A stretch of 64,000 nt of DNA, taken from AC-32 sp963788215 (lineage in GTDB: Bacteria; Actinomycetota; Thermoleophilia; Gaiellales; Gaiellaceae). A program made the translations under genes and the position numbers. The stretch is from assembly GCA_963788215.1 (NCBI GenBank), contig CAWBFX010000010.1, positions 1,100,829-1,164,828 on the forward strand, written 5' to 3'. Shown here piece after piece: positions 57,778 to 64,000 of the stretch. Position 1 is the first letter of the stretch. Every line of letters begins with the position of its first letter. Under the pieces are notes generated by a model that worked only from the letters and a program-made list of their open reading frames with translations, did not search any database and was not told the DNA's origin.

Positions 57778-60050
57778 GCTCGGCACTCGGGGCTCTCGGA
57801 GGCGCGAAGCGCCGCCTGATCGGGCGGCCGCGGGCTACTCGCGAGCTCGACGACACGCTCCTCTCGAAGACGCTGGCGCTGCCGATCTTCTCCTCGGACC
57901 CGATCTCCTCGGTCGCGTACGCCACGGAGGCCGCGCTCGCCGTGTTGGTCGCGGTCTCGCTCACCTCGCGGCACTACGTGCTGCCGATCTCGGTCGCGAT
58001 CTCGGCGCTGCTCCTGATCGTCGCGATCTCATACAGCCAGGGGATCAAGGCCTACGAGGGCACGAGCGGCGGCTCATACGTGTTCGCGCGAGAGAACCTC
58101 GGCGTCTTCCCGGCGCTGCTGGCCGGCGCCGCGTTGCTGACCGATTACATCCTTACCGTCGCCGTCTCGGTCGCGGCCGGCGTTTTCGCGCTGACTTCCG
58201 CGGCGCCGTCCCTGGGCGCGCACCGCGTCCTGCTCTCGCTCGGCTGCATCCTCCTGCTGACGCTCGGGAACCTGCGCGGCGTCCGCGAGGCCGGCCTCAT
58301 GTTCGCGTTCCCGACCTACGCCTTCCTCGCGGTGATGTACGTCACCCTCGGCGTAGGCGTCGCCAAGTGCACGGTCGGCACCTGCCCGACCGCGAGCGTG
58401 CCCCACCCGCTCCCGGTCGGAGCCGGCGCGATCGGCCTCTTCGTCCTGCTGAAAGCGTTCGCGTCAGGCTCGGCGGCGCTCACCGGAGTGGAGTCGATCT
58501 CGAACGGCGTGACGGCGTTCCGCCGCCCGCAAGCGAGAAATGCCGCAACGACGCTCCTGCTGATGGCGGGCTCGGCGGTGACGCTCTTCCTGGGGGTCTC
58601 GTACCTGGCGGTGAAGATGGACGCGCGCCCGAGCGGGACGGCGTCTGTGCTCTCACAGGTCGCGCGCGCGACCTTCCCGGCCGGCTCGCCGGGCTCGGCC
58701 GTCTACTACCTCGTCCAGGCGTTCACGCTCGCGATCCTGGTGCTCGCCGCGAACACGTCGTACCAGGGCTTCCCGCGGCTGGCGGCGCTCCTCGCCCGCG
58801 ACAGCTTCCTGCCCCGCCAGTTCGTGAACCTCGGCGACCGGCTCGCCTACTCGAACGGGATCCTCGTCCTGACTGCCGCGGCGTCGGGGCTGGTCGTCGC
58901 CTTCGGCGCGAATGTGAACTCGCTGATCCACCTCTACGTGATCGGCGTCTTCACGGCGTTCACGCTTGCCCAGGCGGGAATGGTGCGCTACTGGCTGCGG
59001 ACGCGCCGACGAGGATGGCGCTGGAGCGCGGTCCTGAACGGCATCGGCGCCGCCGCGACCTTCGTCGTCGCAGTGATCGTGATCGCCACGAAGTTCGCTG
59101 CGGGCGCGTGGATGGTGATCGTCGCGATCCCGATCATGATCGCCGGGTTCTACGCAGTGCGGCGGCACTACCGGGCGGTCGCTCGACGTCTCCGCGCAAA
59201 GGCGCACGCGGTGCTGGCGAGCCGGGAGATCGAGAACACGGTCGTCCTCTACGTCGAGCGCCTCGACGACGCCACGCGCGAGGCCCTCTGGTACGCGAAC
59301 ACGATCTCAGACGGCTCGTTCCAGGCGGTGCATGTCCCGTTTCCCGGGAGCGACCCGGGGATCGGGCCGCGCTTCTTCGAGTGGACGGACGGCAGCCCGC
59401 GGCTCGAGGTGCTTACGAAGGAGCAGGAGCCGCTCGACGCGATGCTCGAGTACGTCTGGCATTTCCCGCACGGCGAGGGCCGGTTCGTGACCGTGGTCGT
59501 CCCGGAGCTCTTCCGCGCGCCGTCTCTCGTGTCGGCGGTCATGCGCCGGACGACCTTCCGCCTGAAGCTCCGGTTGCTGCGCGAGCCGGACATCGCCGTC
59601 ACCGACGTCCCGCGGGTCGTGCGCGCCGGGGGCAGCGAGCCCGTGGAGCCGAGCCGCGCCGTCTGCGTCGTCCCGGTCGCCGACGTCCACGCAGCCTCCC
59701 TTAGAGCCCTGCTGTATGCGCGGTCCCTCGGATTCCGCGAGACGAAGGCCGTCTCCTTCGCGTTCGACGACGCCGAGGCGCATCGGATCGAGCGCGACTG
59801 GCAGCGCTTCCCGACGGGGCTCCCGCTCGACGTCGTCGAGGCGCCGTACCGCGACGTCGGCGGCGGACTGCTCACGTACCTCCGCCGAATCACGGACGAC
59901 CCGGAGGCCGTCGCCGTCGTGGTCATGCCGGAGCTGGTCGCGCGCGGCACCGACCGGCTGCTGCACAACCAGCGCGCGCTCTACCTGAAGCGGCTGCTGC
60001 TGTTCGAGCCCCGCGTGATTCTGACGAGCGTCCCGTTCCAGCTCACGTGA
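57774..60050 (+). CDS. KimA-like APC-superfamily potassium transporter
   Basis: 758 residues. N-terminal ~460: twelve or so helices with LPIFSSDPISSVAYATEAAL, SYSQGIKAYEGTSGGSYVFA(RE)NLG, ALTGVESISNGVTAFRRP, all in the style of KimA/YdaO K+ importers. C-terminal ~290: cytoplasmic domain (REIENTVVLYVERLDDATRE, VVVPELFRAPSL, VPVADVHAASLRALLYARSL), longer than in B. subtilis KimA, with Usp-like strands. K+ uptake is inferred from family and from the KdpDE/Usp neighbours; no KdpFABC genes are in the window. Confidence 0.85.
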   Translation: MSSALGALGGAKRRLIGRPRATRELDDTLLSKTLALPIFSSDPISSVAYATEAALAVLVAVSLTSRHYVLPISVAISALLLIVAISYSQGIKAYEGTSGGSYVFARENLGVFPALLAGAALLTDYILTVAVSVAAGVFALTSAAPSLGAHRVLLSLGCILLLTLGNLRGVREAGLMFAFPTYAFLAVMYVTLGVGVAKCTVGTCPTASVPHPLPVGAGAIGLFVLLKAFASGSAALTGVESISNGVTAFRRPQARNAATTLLLMAGSAVTLFLGVSYLAVKMDARPSGTASVLSQVARATFPAGSPGSAVYYLVQAFTLAILVLAANTSYQGFPRLAALLARDSFLPRQFVNLGDRLAYSNGILVLTAAASGLVVAFGANVNSLIHLYVIGVFTAFTLAQAGMVRYWLRTRRRGWRWSAVLNGIGAAATFVVAVIVIATKFAAGAWMVIVAIPIMIAGFYAVRRHYRAVARRLRAKAHAVLASREIENTVVLYVERLDDATREALWYANTISDGSFQAVHVPFPGSDPGIGPRFFEWTDGSPRLEVLTKEQEPLDAMLEYVWHFPHGEGRFVTVVVPELFRAPSLVSAVMRRTTFRLKLRLLREPDIAVTDVPRVVRAGGSEPVEPSRAVCVVPVADVHAASLRALLYARSLGFRETKAVSFAFDDAEAHRIERDWQRFPTGLPLDVVEAPYRDVGGGLLTYLRRITDDPEAVAVVVMPELVARGTDRLLHNQRALYLKRLLLFEPRVILTSVPFQLT

Positions 60051-61002
60051 CGCTGAGGACGATCTTGCCGAACTGCTCGCCGGCTTCCATGCGCTCGTGC
60101 GCGGCACGGGCCTCCTCGAGCGGCAGGACGGTGTCGATCACCGGCCGCGCGCGGCCCGAGGCGATCAGCTCATAGGCGCCCTCGAAGTCCTCCTTCGTGC
60201 CCATCGTCGAGCCGTAGATCGTCAGCTGCTTCCACCAGATGCGGTGGAGTGACGCGGGCGGATTGGGCCCGCTCGTGGCCCCGCAGACCGCGATCCGGCC
60301 GGCCGGCTTCGCGATCGCGAGGGACGTCGCCCAGGTCGCCTCGCCGACGTGCTCGAGCACGACGTCCATGCCTTCGCCTCCGGTCGCGTCCTTCACCGCG
60401 GCGCGCACGTCGCCGGTCGCGTGGTTGACGGTCGCGTCCGCACCGAGCTCGCGGGCCCTGTCGAGCTTGTCGTCGCTCGACGAGGTGACGAGCGCGCGTG
60501 CCCCGAGCGCCTTCGCGATCGCCAACCCCGCGGTGGCCACGCCGCTCCCGATCCCCCAGAGCAGAACCCACTCGCCCTCGCGCAGCCCAGCCTTGGTGAC
60601 GAGCATCCGGTACGCCGTCTCGAAGACGAGCGGGAAGGCCGCGGCCTCCTCGAATGAGACGCCGTCCGGCAGCGGATACACGTTCTGCTCCGGGACCGCG
60701 ACGAGCTCGGCGTGCGTGCCGTCCATGTGCTCGCCGACGACCGTGATCTTGGCGCCGTGCTCGATCCCCGGGTTGATCACGACCGCCTCGCCGGTGTCCT
60801 CGCGGGTGCCTGCGCCGTCCGCGCCGAGGATCCGCGGCTTCGGTACCGAAGGTAGGCCCTTGCGGATCCAGAGGTCCAGATGGTTGAGCGACGCGGCGCG
60901 CAGACGGACGAGCACCTCGCCCGGCTTGGGCTCGGGCTCAGGCGCGTCCTCGTAGCGGAGAACCTCGGGCCCGCCGTCCTCGTGGATGCGTACCGCTTTC
61001 AT
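60043..61002 (-). CDS. MDR-family NAD(P)H oxidoreductase (quinone-oxidoreductase-like)
   Basis: 319 residues. Medium-chain dehydrogenase/reductase: MKAVRIHEDGGPEVLRYED, GEVLVRLRAASLNHLDLWIRKG, GADGAGTREDTGE, the nucleotide loop WGIGSGVATAGLAIAKALGA and the C-terminal EARAAHERMEAGEQFGKIVL. The structural-zinc Cys cluster of alcohol dehydrogenases is absent, so quinone oxidoreductase or enoyl reductase activity is more likely. ATG 61002, with CATTCT six bases upstream. Convergent 8-nt overlap with the KimA gene. Confidence 0.9.
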   Translation of the reverse strand: MKAVRIHEDGGPEVLRYEDAPEPEPKPGEVLVRLRAASLNHLDLWIRKGLPSVPKPRILGADGAGTREDTGEAVVINPGIEHGAKITVVGEHMDGTHAELVAVPEQNVYPLPDGVSFEEAAAFPLVFETAYRMLVTKAGLREGEWVLLWGIGSGVATAGLAIAKALGARALVTSSSDDKLDRARELGADATVNHATGDVRAAVKDATGGEGMDVVLEHVGEATWATSLAIAKPAGRIAVCGATSGPNPPASLHRIWWKQLTIYGSTMGTKEDFEGAYELIASGRARPVIDTVLPLEEARAAHERMEAGEQFGKIVLSVT

Positions 61003-61007
61003 GCGGG

Positions 61008-61014
61008 CAGAATG
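61008..61014. promoter_or_regulatory. Overlapping divergent -10 elements for the oxidoreductase and queG
   Basis: The 7-bp CAGAATG reads CAGAAT on the forward strand (seven bases before queG ATG 61021) and CATTCT on the reverse strand (six bases before ATG 61002). Start codons are only 18 bp apart. Confidence 0.5.
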
Positions 61015-61020
61015 TCCCAT

Positions 61021-62013
61021 ATGCAGGCGGTCCGGCTGCAAGAGCTCGCGGAGGAGCTCGGTCTCGACGTGGTCGGGGCCGCGCCCGCGACTGCGTACGA
61101 GGAAACCGAGCGGCACATCCGCGAGCGGCGGGCGCGCGGCCTGTTCGCCGACATGCGCTTCACGATGGCCCGCCCGGAGGTCTCGTGCCATCCGGAGGAA
61201 TTGCTGAAAGGCGCACGCGCGGTGGTCTCGGCGGCGCTCTGCTACTGGCGGGACGGCGAAGCGCCGCCGCCCGGGCACGGGCGCCTGCCGCGCTACACGT
61301 GGTTCGACGCCTACACGCAGCTGCGCGAGCGGCTGGACGAGCTCGGGCGCAGGGTCGGCGGCAACTACCGCGTGCTCGTCGACGCGAACCAGCACGTCGA
61401 CCGTGAGGCTGCCGCGCGCTCGGGAGTCGGCTTCTACGGCAAGAACACGATGCTGATCACGCGCCGCTTCGGCTCGTGGGTCGTCCTCGGGACGCTCGTC
61501 ACCGACGTCGAGCTTGAGCCCACGCCGCCGCTCGACGCCGACTGCGGCTCCTGCACGCTTTGCATCGAGGCGTGCCCGACCGGAGCGCTCGACGAGCCGG
61601 GCGTCCTCGACGCGACGCGCTGCCTGTCGTACTGGACGCAGGCGGGGAGCGCGATCCCGGAGGAGTTCCGCGAGCCGCTCGGTGACCAGGTCTACGGCTG
61701 CGACATCTGCCAGGACGTCTGCCCCTGGAACCGCGGGGTCGAGAAACGGCGCGCCGGGCTCGAGCCGCCGCCGGGCGCCGAGCCGCACGTGTCGCTCGTC
61801 GACTGGCTCAAGGCGTCCGACGAGGAGCTCGCCGAGCGCTACGACCGCCTCTTCGTCCCGAAGAACGACCCGCGCTACCTCCGCCGCAATGCCCTCGTCG
61901 CGCTCGGCAACTCCGGCGGCGACCCGGGATTGGCCCGCCGCTACGCCGCCGGCGACGACCCGCTGCTGCGCGAGCAGGCCGAGTGGACCCTCGCCCGTCT
62001 GGAGAGCGCATGA
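61021..62013 (+). CDS. queG: Epoxyqueuosine reductase QueG
   Basis: 330 residues. N-terminal cobalamin-binding part (LGLDVVGAAPA, GARAVVSAALCYW, RYTWFDAYTQLRERLDEL, RSGVGFYGKNTMLI), two [4Fe-4S] motifs CGSCTLCIEACPTGAL and YGCDICQDVCPWN, and a C-terminal HEAT-like end (RYLRRNALVALGNSG). Catalyses the last step of queuosine synthesis in tRNA. ATG 61021. Stop overlaps the kinase start (ATGA). Confidence 0.95.
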   Translation: MQAVRLQELAEELGLDVVGAAPATAYEETERHIRERRARGLFADMRFTMARPEVSCHPEELLKGARAVVSAALCYWRDGEAPPPGHGRLPRYTWFDAYTQLRERLDELGRRVGGNYRVLVDANQHVDREAAARSGVGFYGKNTMLITRRFGSWVVLGTLVTDVELEPTPPLDADCGSCTLCIEACPTGALDEPGVLDATRCLSYWTQAGSAIPEEFREPLGDQVYGCDICQDVCPWNRGVEKRRAGLEPPPGAEPHVSLVDWLKASDEELAERYDRLFVPKNDPRYLRRNALVALGNSGGDPGLARRYAAGDDPLLREQAEWTLARLESA

Positions 62014-63800
62014 CCGAGCTGCGGCGGCTGCGCGAAACGGAGCGCTGGCTCGCCTGGATCCGGCTCGTGGGCGTCGCTTTCGCCGCGTTCCAGGTCGCGG
62101 TCGGGACGGACTACCCGCCCAACTACGAACGCTGGGCCTGGATCACGACCGCCGTGTTCGCCGTGGGGACGCTCGTCATCTTCTGGCTCGCGCGCCGGGA
62201 CTGGTCACGGCCCGGCCAGCTCGCGCTCGGCTTCTCGGCGCTGGCCTTCGACTTCGCCGTCGTCTCCACGTACATCCTGATCTACAGCTTCGACCAGGGC
62301 TCGCCGGTCCGCGCGATCATCTTCCTCCCGCTCGCCGAGGCGGCGCTGCGCGCGGGGATGATGGGCGCCGTTCTGCTCGCGATCGCGAGCGCACCGGTAA
62401 TGGCCGGGTACGAGTGGCTGCGGGCACGTCACTCCGTGCCGCACGGCTACCACGTCAACTACGTCACGCTCCAGGTCGGAATCGAGCTGCTGATGGCGCT
62501 GATCGTCGGCTGGCTCGTCATGCGCATGCGGGCCCAGAGCGCCGTCGCCGAGTCGCGCGCCGTGGACGCCGAGCGTCTCCGCGACGAGCTCGGCCGGCGA
62601 GCCGACGTGCTCGAGGCCGCCAGCCGTTGCGCCCGCGCGCTCAGCTCGTCGCTCGAGCTCGACGAAGCCTTCGCCGCGTTTATCCGCGAGGTCCGCGGGC
62701 TCCTCCCGTTCGACCGCATCGCGATCGTGCTCAGGGACGACGGGAACGCGCACGTGATGGCCGTCGCAGGCGCCGGCTCCGACGAGATCTTCCCGCCCGG
62801 CACCTCCCGCCCGATCGCGGGGTCGCTGCTGGAGGAGATCCTCCGGCGAAACCAGCCGGTGTATCGCCGAGACATCGTCGCCGCCGAGTACCCCGAGGAA
62901 CAGGAGCTCCTCGATCTCGGCCTGCGCAGCCGCCTCGCGACGCCGTTGCTCGTAGGAACCCAGACGATCGGGATGCTGTCGCTAGTCCGGCGCGAGGCCG
63001 ACGCGTTCGGCACGCAGGAGATCGAGCTCGCCGGCCTGCTCGGACGCCTCGTGGCGAGCGCGGTTCAGAACATCCGCGCGTACGAGGCGGAGCGCAAGAC
63101 GGTCGAGGAGCTGCGCCGGCTGTCGGCGCTGCGGGCGGACTTCGTCTCGCTCGTCTCACACGAGCTGCGCACGCCGATGGCGTCCGTGATCGGATCGGCC
63201 CGGACGCTGCAGCAGCGCTGGCGCGAGTTGACCCCGGATCAGCGCGAGTCCTTCCTCGAACTGATTGCCGGCGAGACGAACCGGCTGGCCACGCTGGTCG
63301 CGGACGTGCTCGACACCTCGCGGATCGAGGCGGGGACCTTCAGCTTCCGCTTCGGAGACATCGACCTGGGCGAGCTCGTACGCGACGCGGTCGCGACCGC
63401 CGGCCTCGGGTCAGACGAGGTGGCTGTCCGCTCGGAGGTTCGTGAGCCGCTGCCGCGGGTCCGTGGCGACGCCGAGCGCCTGCGCCAGGTGCTGATGAAC
63501 CTGATCGACAACGCGATCAAGTACTCGCCAGCCGGAGACGAGGTCGAGGTGCGCGCCTACGCGGAAGACGGCCACGTCCACGTCAACGTGCGCGACAACG
63601 GGCCGGGCATCTCCCACGAGGACCGGCGGCTGATCTTCGAGAAGTTCGGCAGGGTCACGAGCGGCAACACCCGATCGGGCACGGGGCTCGGCCTGTTCAT
63701 CGCGCGCTCGATCGCGGAGGCCCACGGCGGGACGCTGGACGTCCACTCGGTCCCGGAGCACGGCTCCACGTTCACGCTTTCGGTGCCTGGTAAGAGCTAG
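62010..63800 (+). CDS. Membrane sensor histidine kinase with GAF domain
   Basis: 596 residues: about five N-terminal helices (~12-190), GAF (~205-370; LLPFDRIAIVLRDDG, RSRLATPLLVGTQTIGML), HisKA (~385-450; VSLVSHELRTPMASVIG), HATPase (~490-590; NLIDNAIKYSPAG, DNGPGI, SGTGLGLFIARSIAEA). No response regulator is adjacent in the window. ATG overlaps the queG stop. Confidence 0.92.
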   Translation: MTELRRLRETERWLAWIRLVGVAFAAFQVAVGTDYPPNYERWAWITTAVFAVGTLVIFWLARRDWSRPGQLALGFSALAFDFAVVSTYILIYSFDQGSPVRAIIFLPLAEAALRAGMMGAVLLAIASAPVMAGYEWLRARHSVPHGYHVNYVTLQVGIELLMALIVGWLVMRMRAQSAVAESRAVDAERLRDELGRRADVLEAASRCARALSSSLELDEAFAAFIREVRGLLPFDRIAIVLRDDGNAHVMAVAGAGSDEIFPPGTSRPIAGSLLEEILRRNQPVYRRDIVAAEYPEEQELLDLGLRSRLATPLLVGTQTIGMLSLVRREADAFGTQEIELAGLLGRLVASAVQNIRAYEAERKTVEELRRLSALRADFVSLVSHELRTPMASVIGSARTLQQRWRELTPDQRESFLELIAGETNRLATLVADVLDTSRIEAGTFSFRFGDIDLGELVRDAVATAGLGSDEVAVRSEVREPLPRVRGDAERLRQVLMNLIDNAIKYSPAGDEVEVRAYAEDGHVHVNVRDNGPGISHEDRRLIFEKFGRVTSGNTRSGTGLGLFIARSIAEAHGGTLDVHSVPEHGSTFTLSVPGKS

Positions 63801-63810
63801 GCCGCGTCTC

Positions 63811-64000
63811 CTAGTAGGCGTCGAAGCGGTGGGGACCGCCGTCCTCGCCGGGAGCGGGCGGCGAGTCGCCGAACACGAATTCGAAAGCCTCGGCATGCAC
63901 CGGCGTCCTCTCGTATCTGAGCGTTCCGCGGGGAAGGTCGAGGAAGCGACCGACGAGCGTCCAGCCATCCTTCGGCCTTCTGAACACCCTGCCGCCCCGC
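63811..64000 (-). CDS. Partial gene, 3' end of an uncharacterised protein
   Basis: The reverse strand from the right edge reads GGRVFRRPKDGWTLVGRFLD, then LPRGTLRYERTPVHAEAFEF and GEDGGPHRFDAY before a TAG at 63811-63813. Composition and lack of stops over 62 codons fit coding sequence. The N-terminus is outside the window; family unknown. Convergent with the sensor kinase. Confidence 0.6.
   Translation of the reverse strand, partial: RGGRVFRRPKDGWTLVGRFLDLPRGTLRYERTPVHAEAFEFVFGDSPPAPGEDGGPHRFDAY

Overview
The window is GC-rich DNA (about 68-70 % by eye) from a high-GC Gram-positive bacterium. Gene content suggests the actinobacterial class Thermoleophilia (Gaiella/Solirubrobacter relatives): short TANNNT promoters directly before GTG/ATG starts, proline-rich PASTA-tailed secreted proteins, a cyclase-ATPase-TPR giant, and a cyclic 2,3-diphosphoglycerate gene pair. 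That placement is inference from gene content. The sequence looks like a draft or metagenome-derived contig, because at least seven otherwise well-conserved genes carry a single one-base frameshift and one gene carries several.

Layout. 1-3581 (-): Mrp-type Na+/H+ antiporter operon E-F-G-D'-E'B-C-D, cut off at the left edge. 3667-6931: NAD-dependent epimerase, nucleotidyltransferase, frameshifted phosphoesterase, lipoprotein. 6928-9980: gene fragment, YjbQ, and a divergent MarR repressor/MFS exporter pair. 10018-12957: tRNA(CAT), coiled-coil protein, frameshifted lipoprotein, pdxS, membrane protein. 12929-16985: histidine kinase/response regulator pair, frameshifted pdxT, yebC. 16978-18894 (-): lipoprotein and two tandem cupredoxin-polyproline-PASTA proteins. 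18972-21332: ruvCAB and a small partner. 21445-25357: beta-propeller, MocR regulator, ArsR/SRPBCC pair, two small genes. 25460-29199: a tightly coupled four-gene cassette (patatin, GH19 lysin, NlpC/P60-like hydrolase, membrane protein). 29233-33701: recJ, a 165-nt nested inverted repeat (candidate RNA), bifunctional rel. 33864-39491 (-): sulfatase, GAF protein, thioesterase, membrane protein, phosphomannomutase, decayed secreted protein. 39653-42604: cyclase-AAA-TPR regulator. 42597-46518: TIM-barrel protein, cytochrome c maturation remnant (ccmE, ccmI-like), zinc-ribbon protein, M23 peptidase. 46524-48715 (-): mntH behind a MntR/DtxR-like box, hpt, nuclease-like protein. 48807-50426: Pit phosphate transporter with DUF47 partner. 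50461-54482: phosphoesterase, cyclic-2,3-diphosphoglycerate synthetase, 2-phosphoglycerate kinase, class II fructose bisphosphatase. 54511-55494: DUF59, GNAT, small ORF. 55515-60050: KdpD/KdpE-like two-component system, universal stress protein, KimA-like K+ transporter. 60043-64000: oxidoreductase, queG, sensor kinase, and the end of a further gene.

How it works together. Several blocks concern ions and osmotic or heat stress: Mrp antiporter, KdpDE/KimA potassium uptake, MntH manganese, Pit phosphate and the compatible solute cDPG. Others are housekeeping (vitamin B6, recombination and repair, stringent response, purine salvage, queuosine). A recurring feature is that about twenty start codons sit 6-8 nt after a TANNNT-like hexamer with no Shine-Dalgarno, the geometry expected for leaderless mRNAs. 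This was also used to choose several starts.
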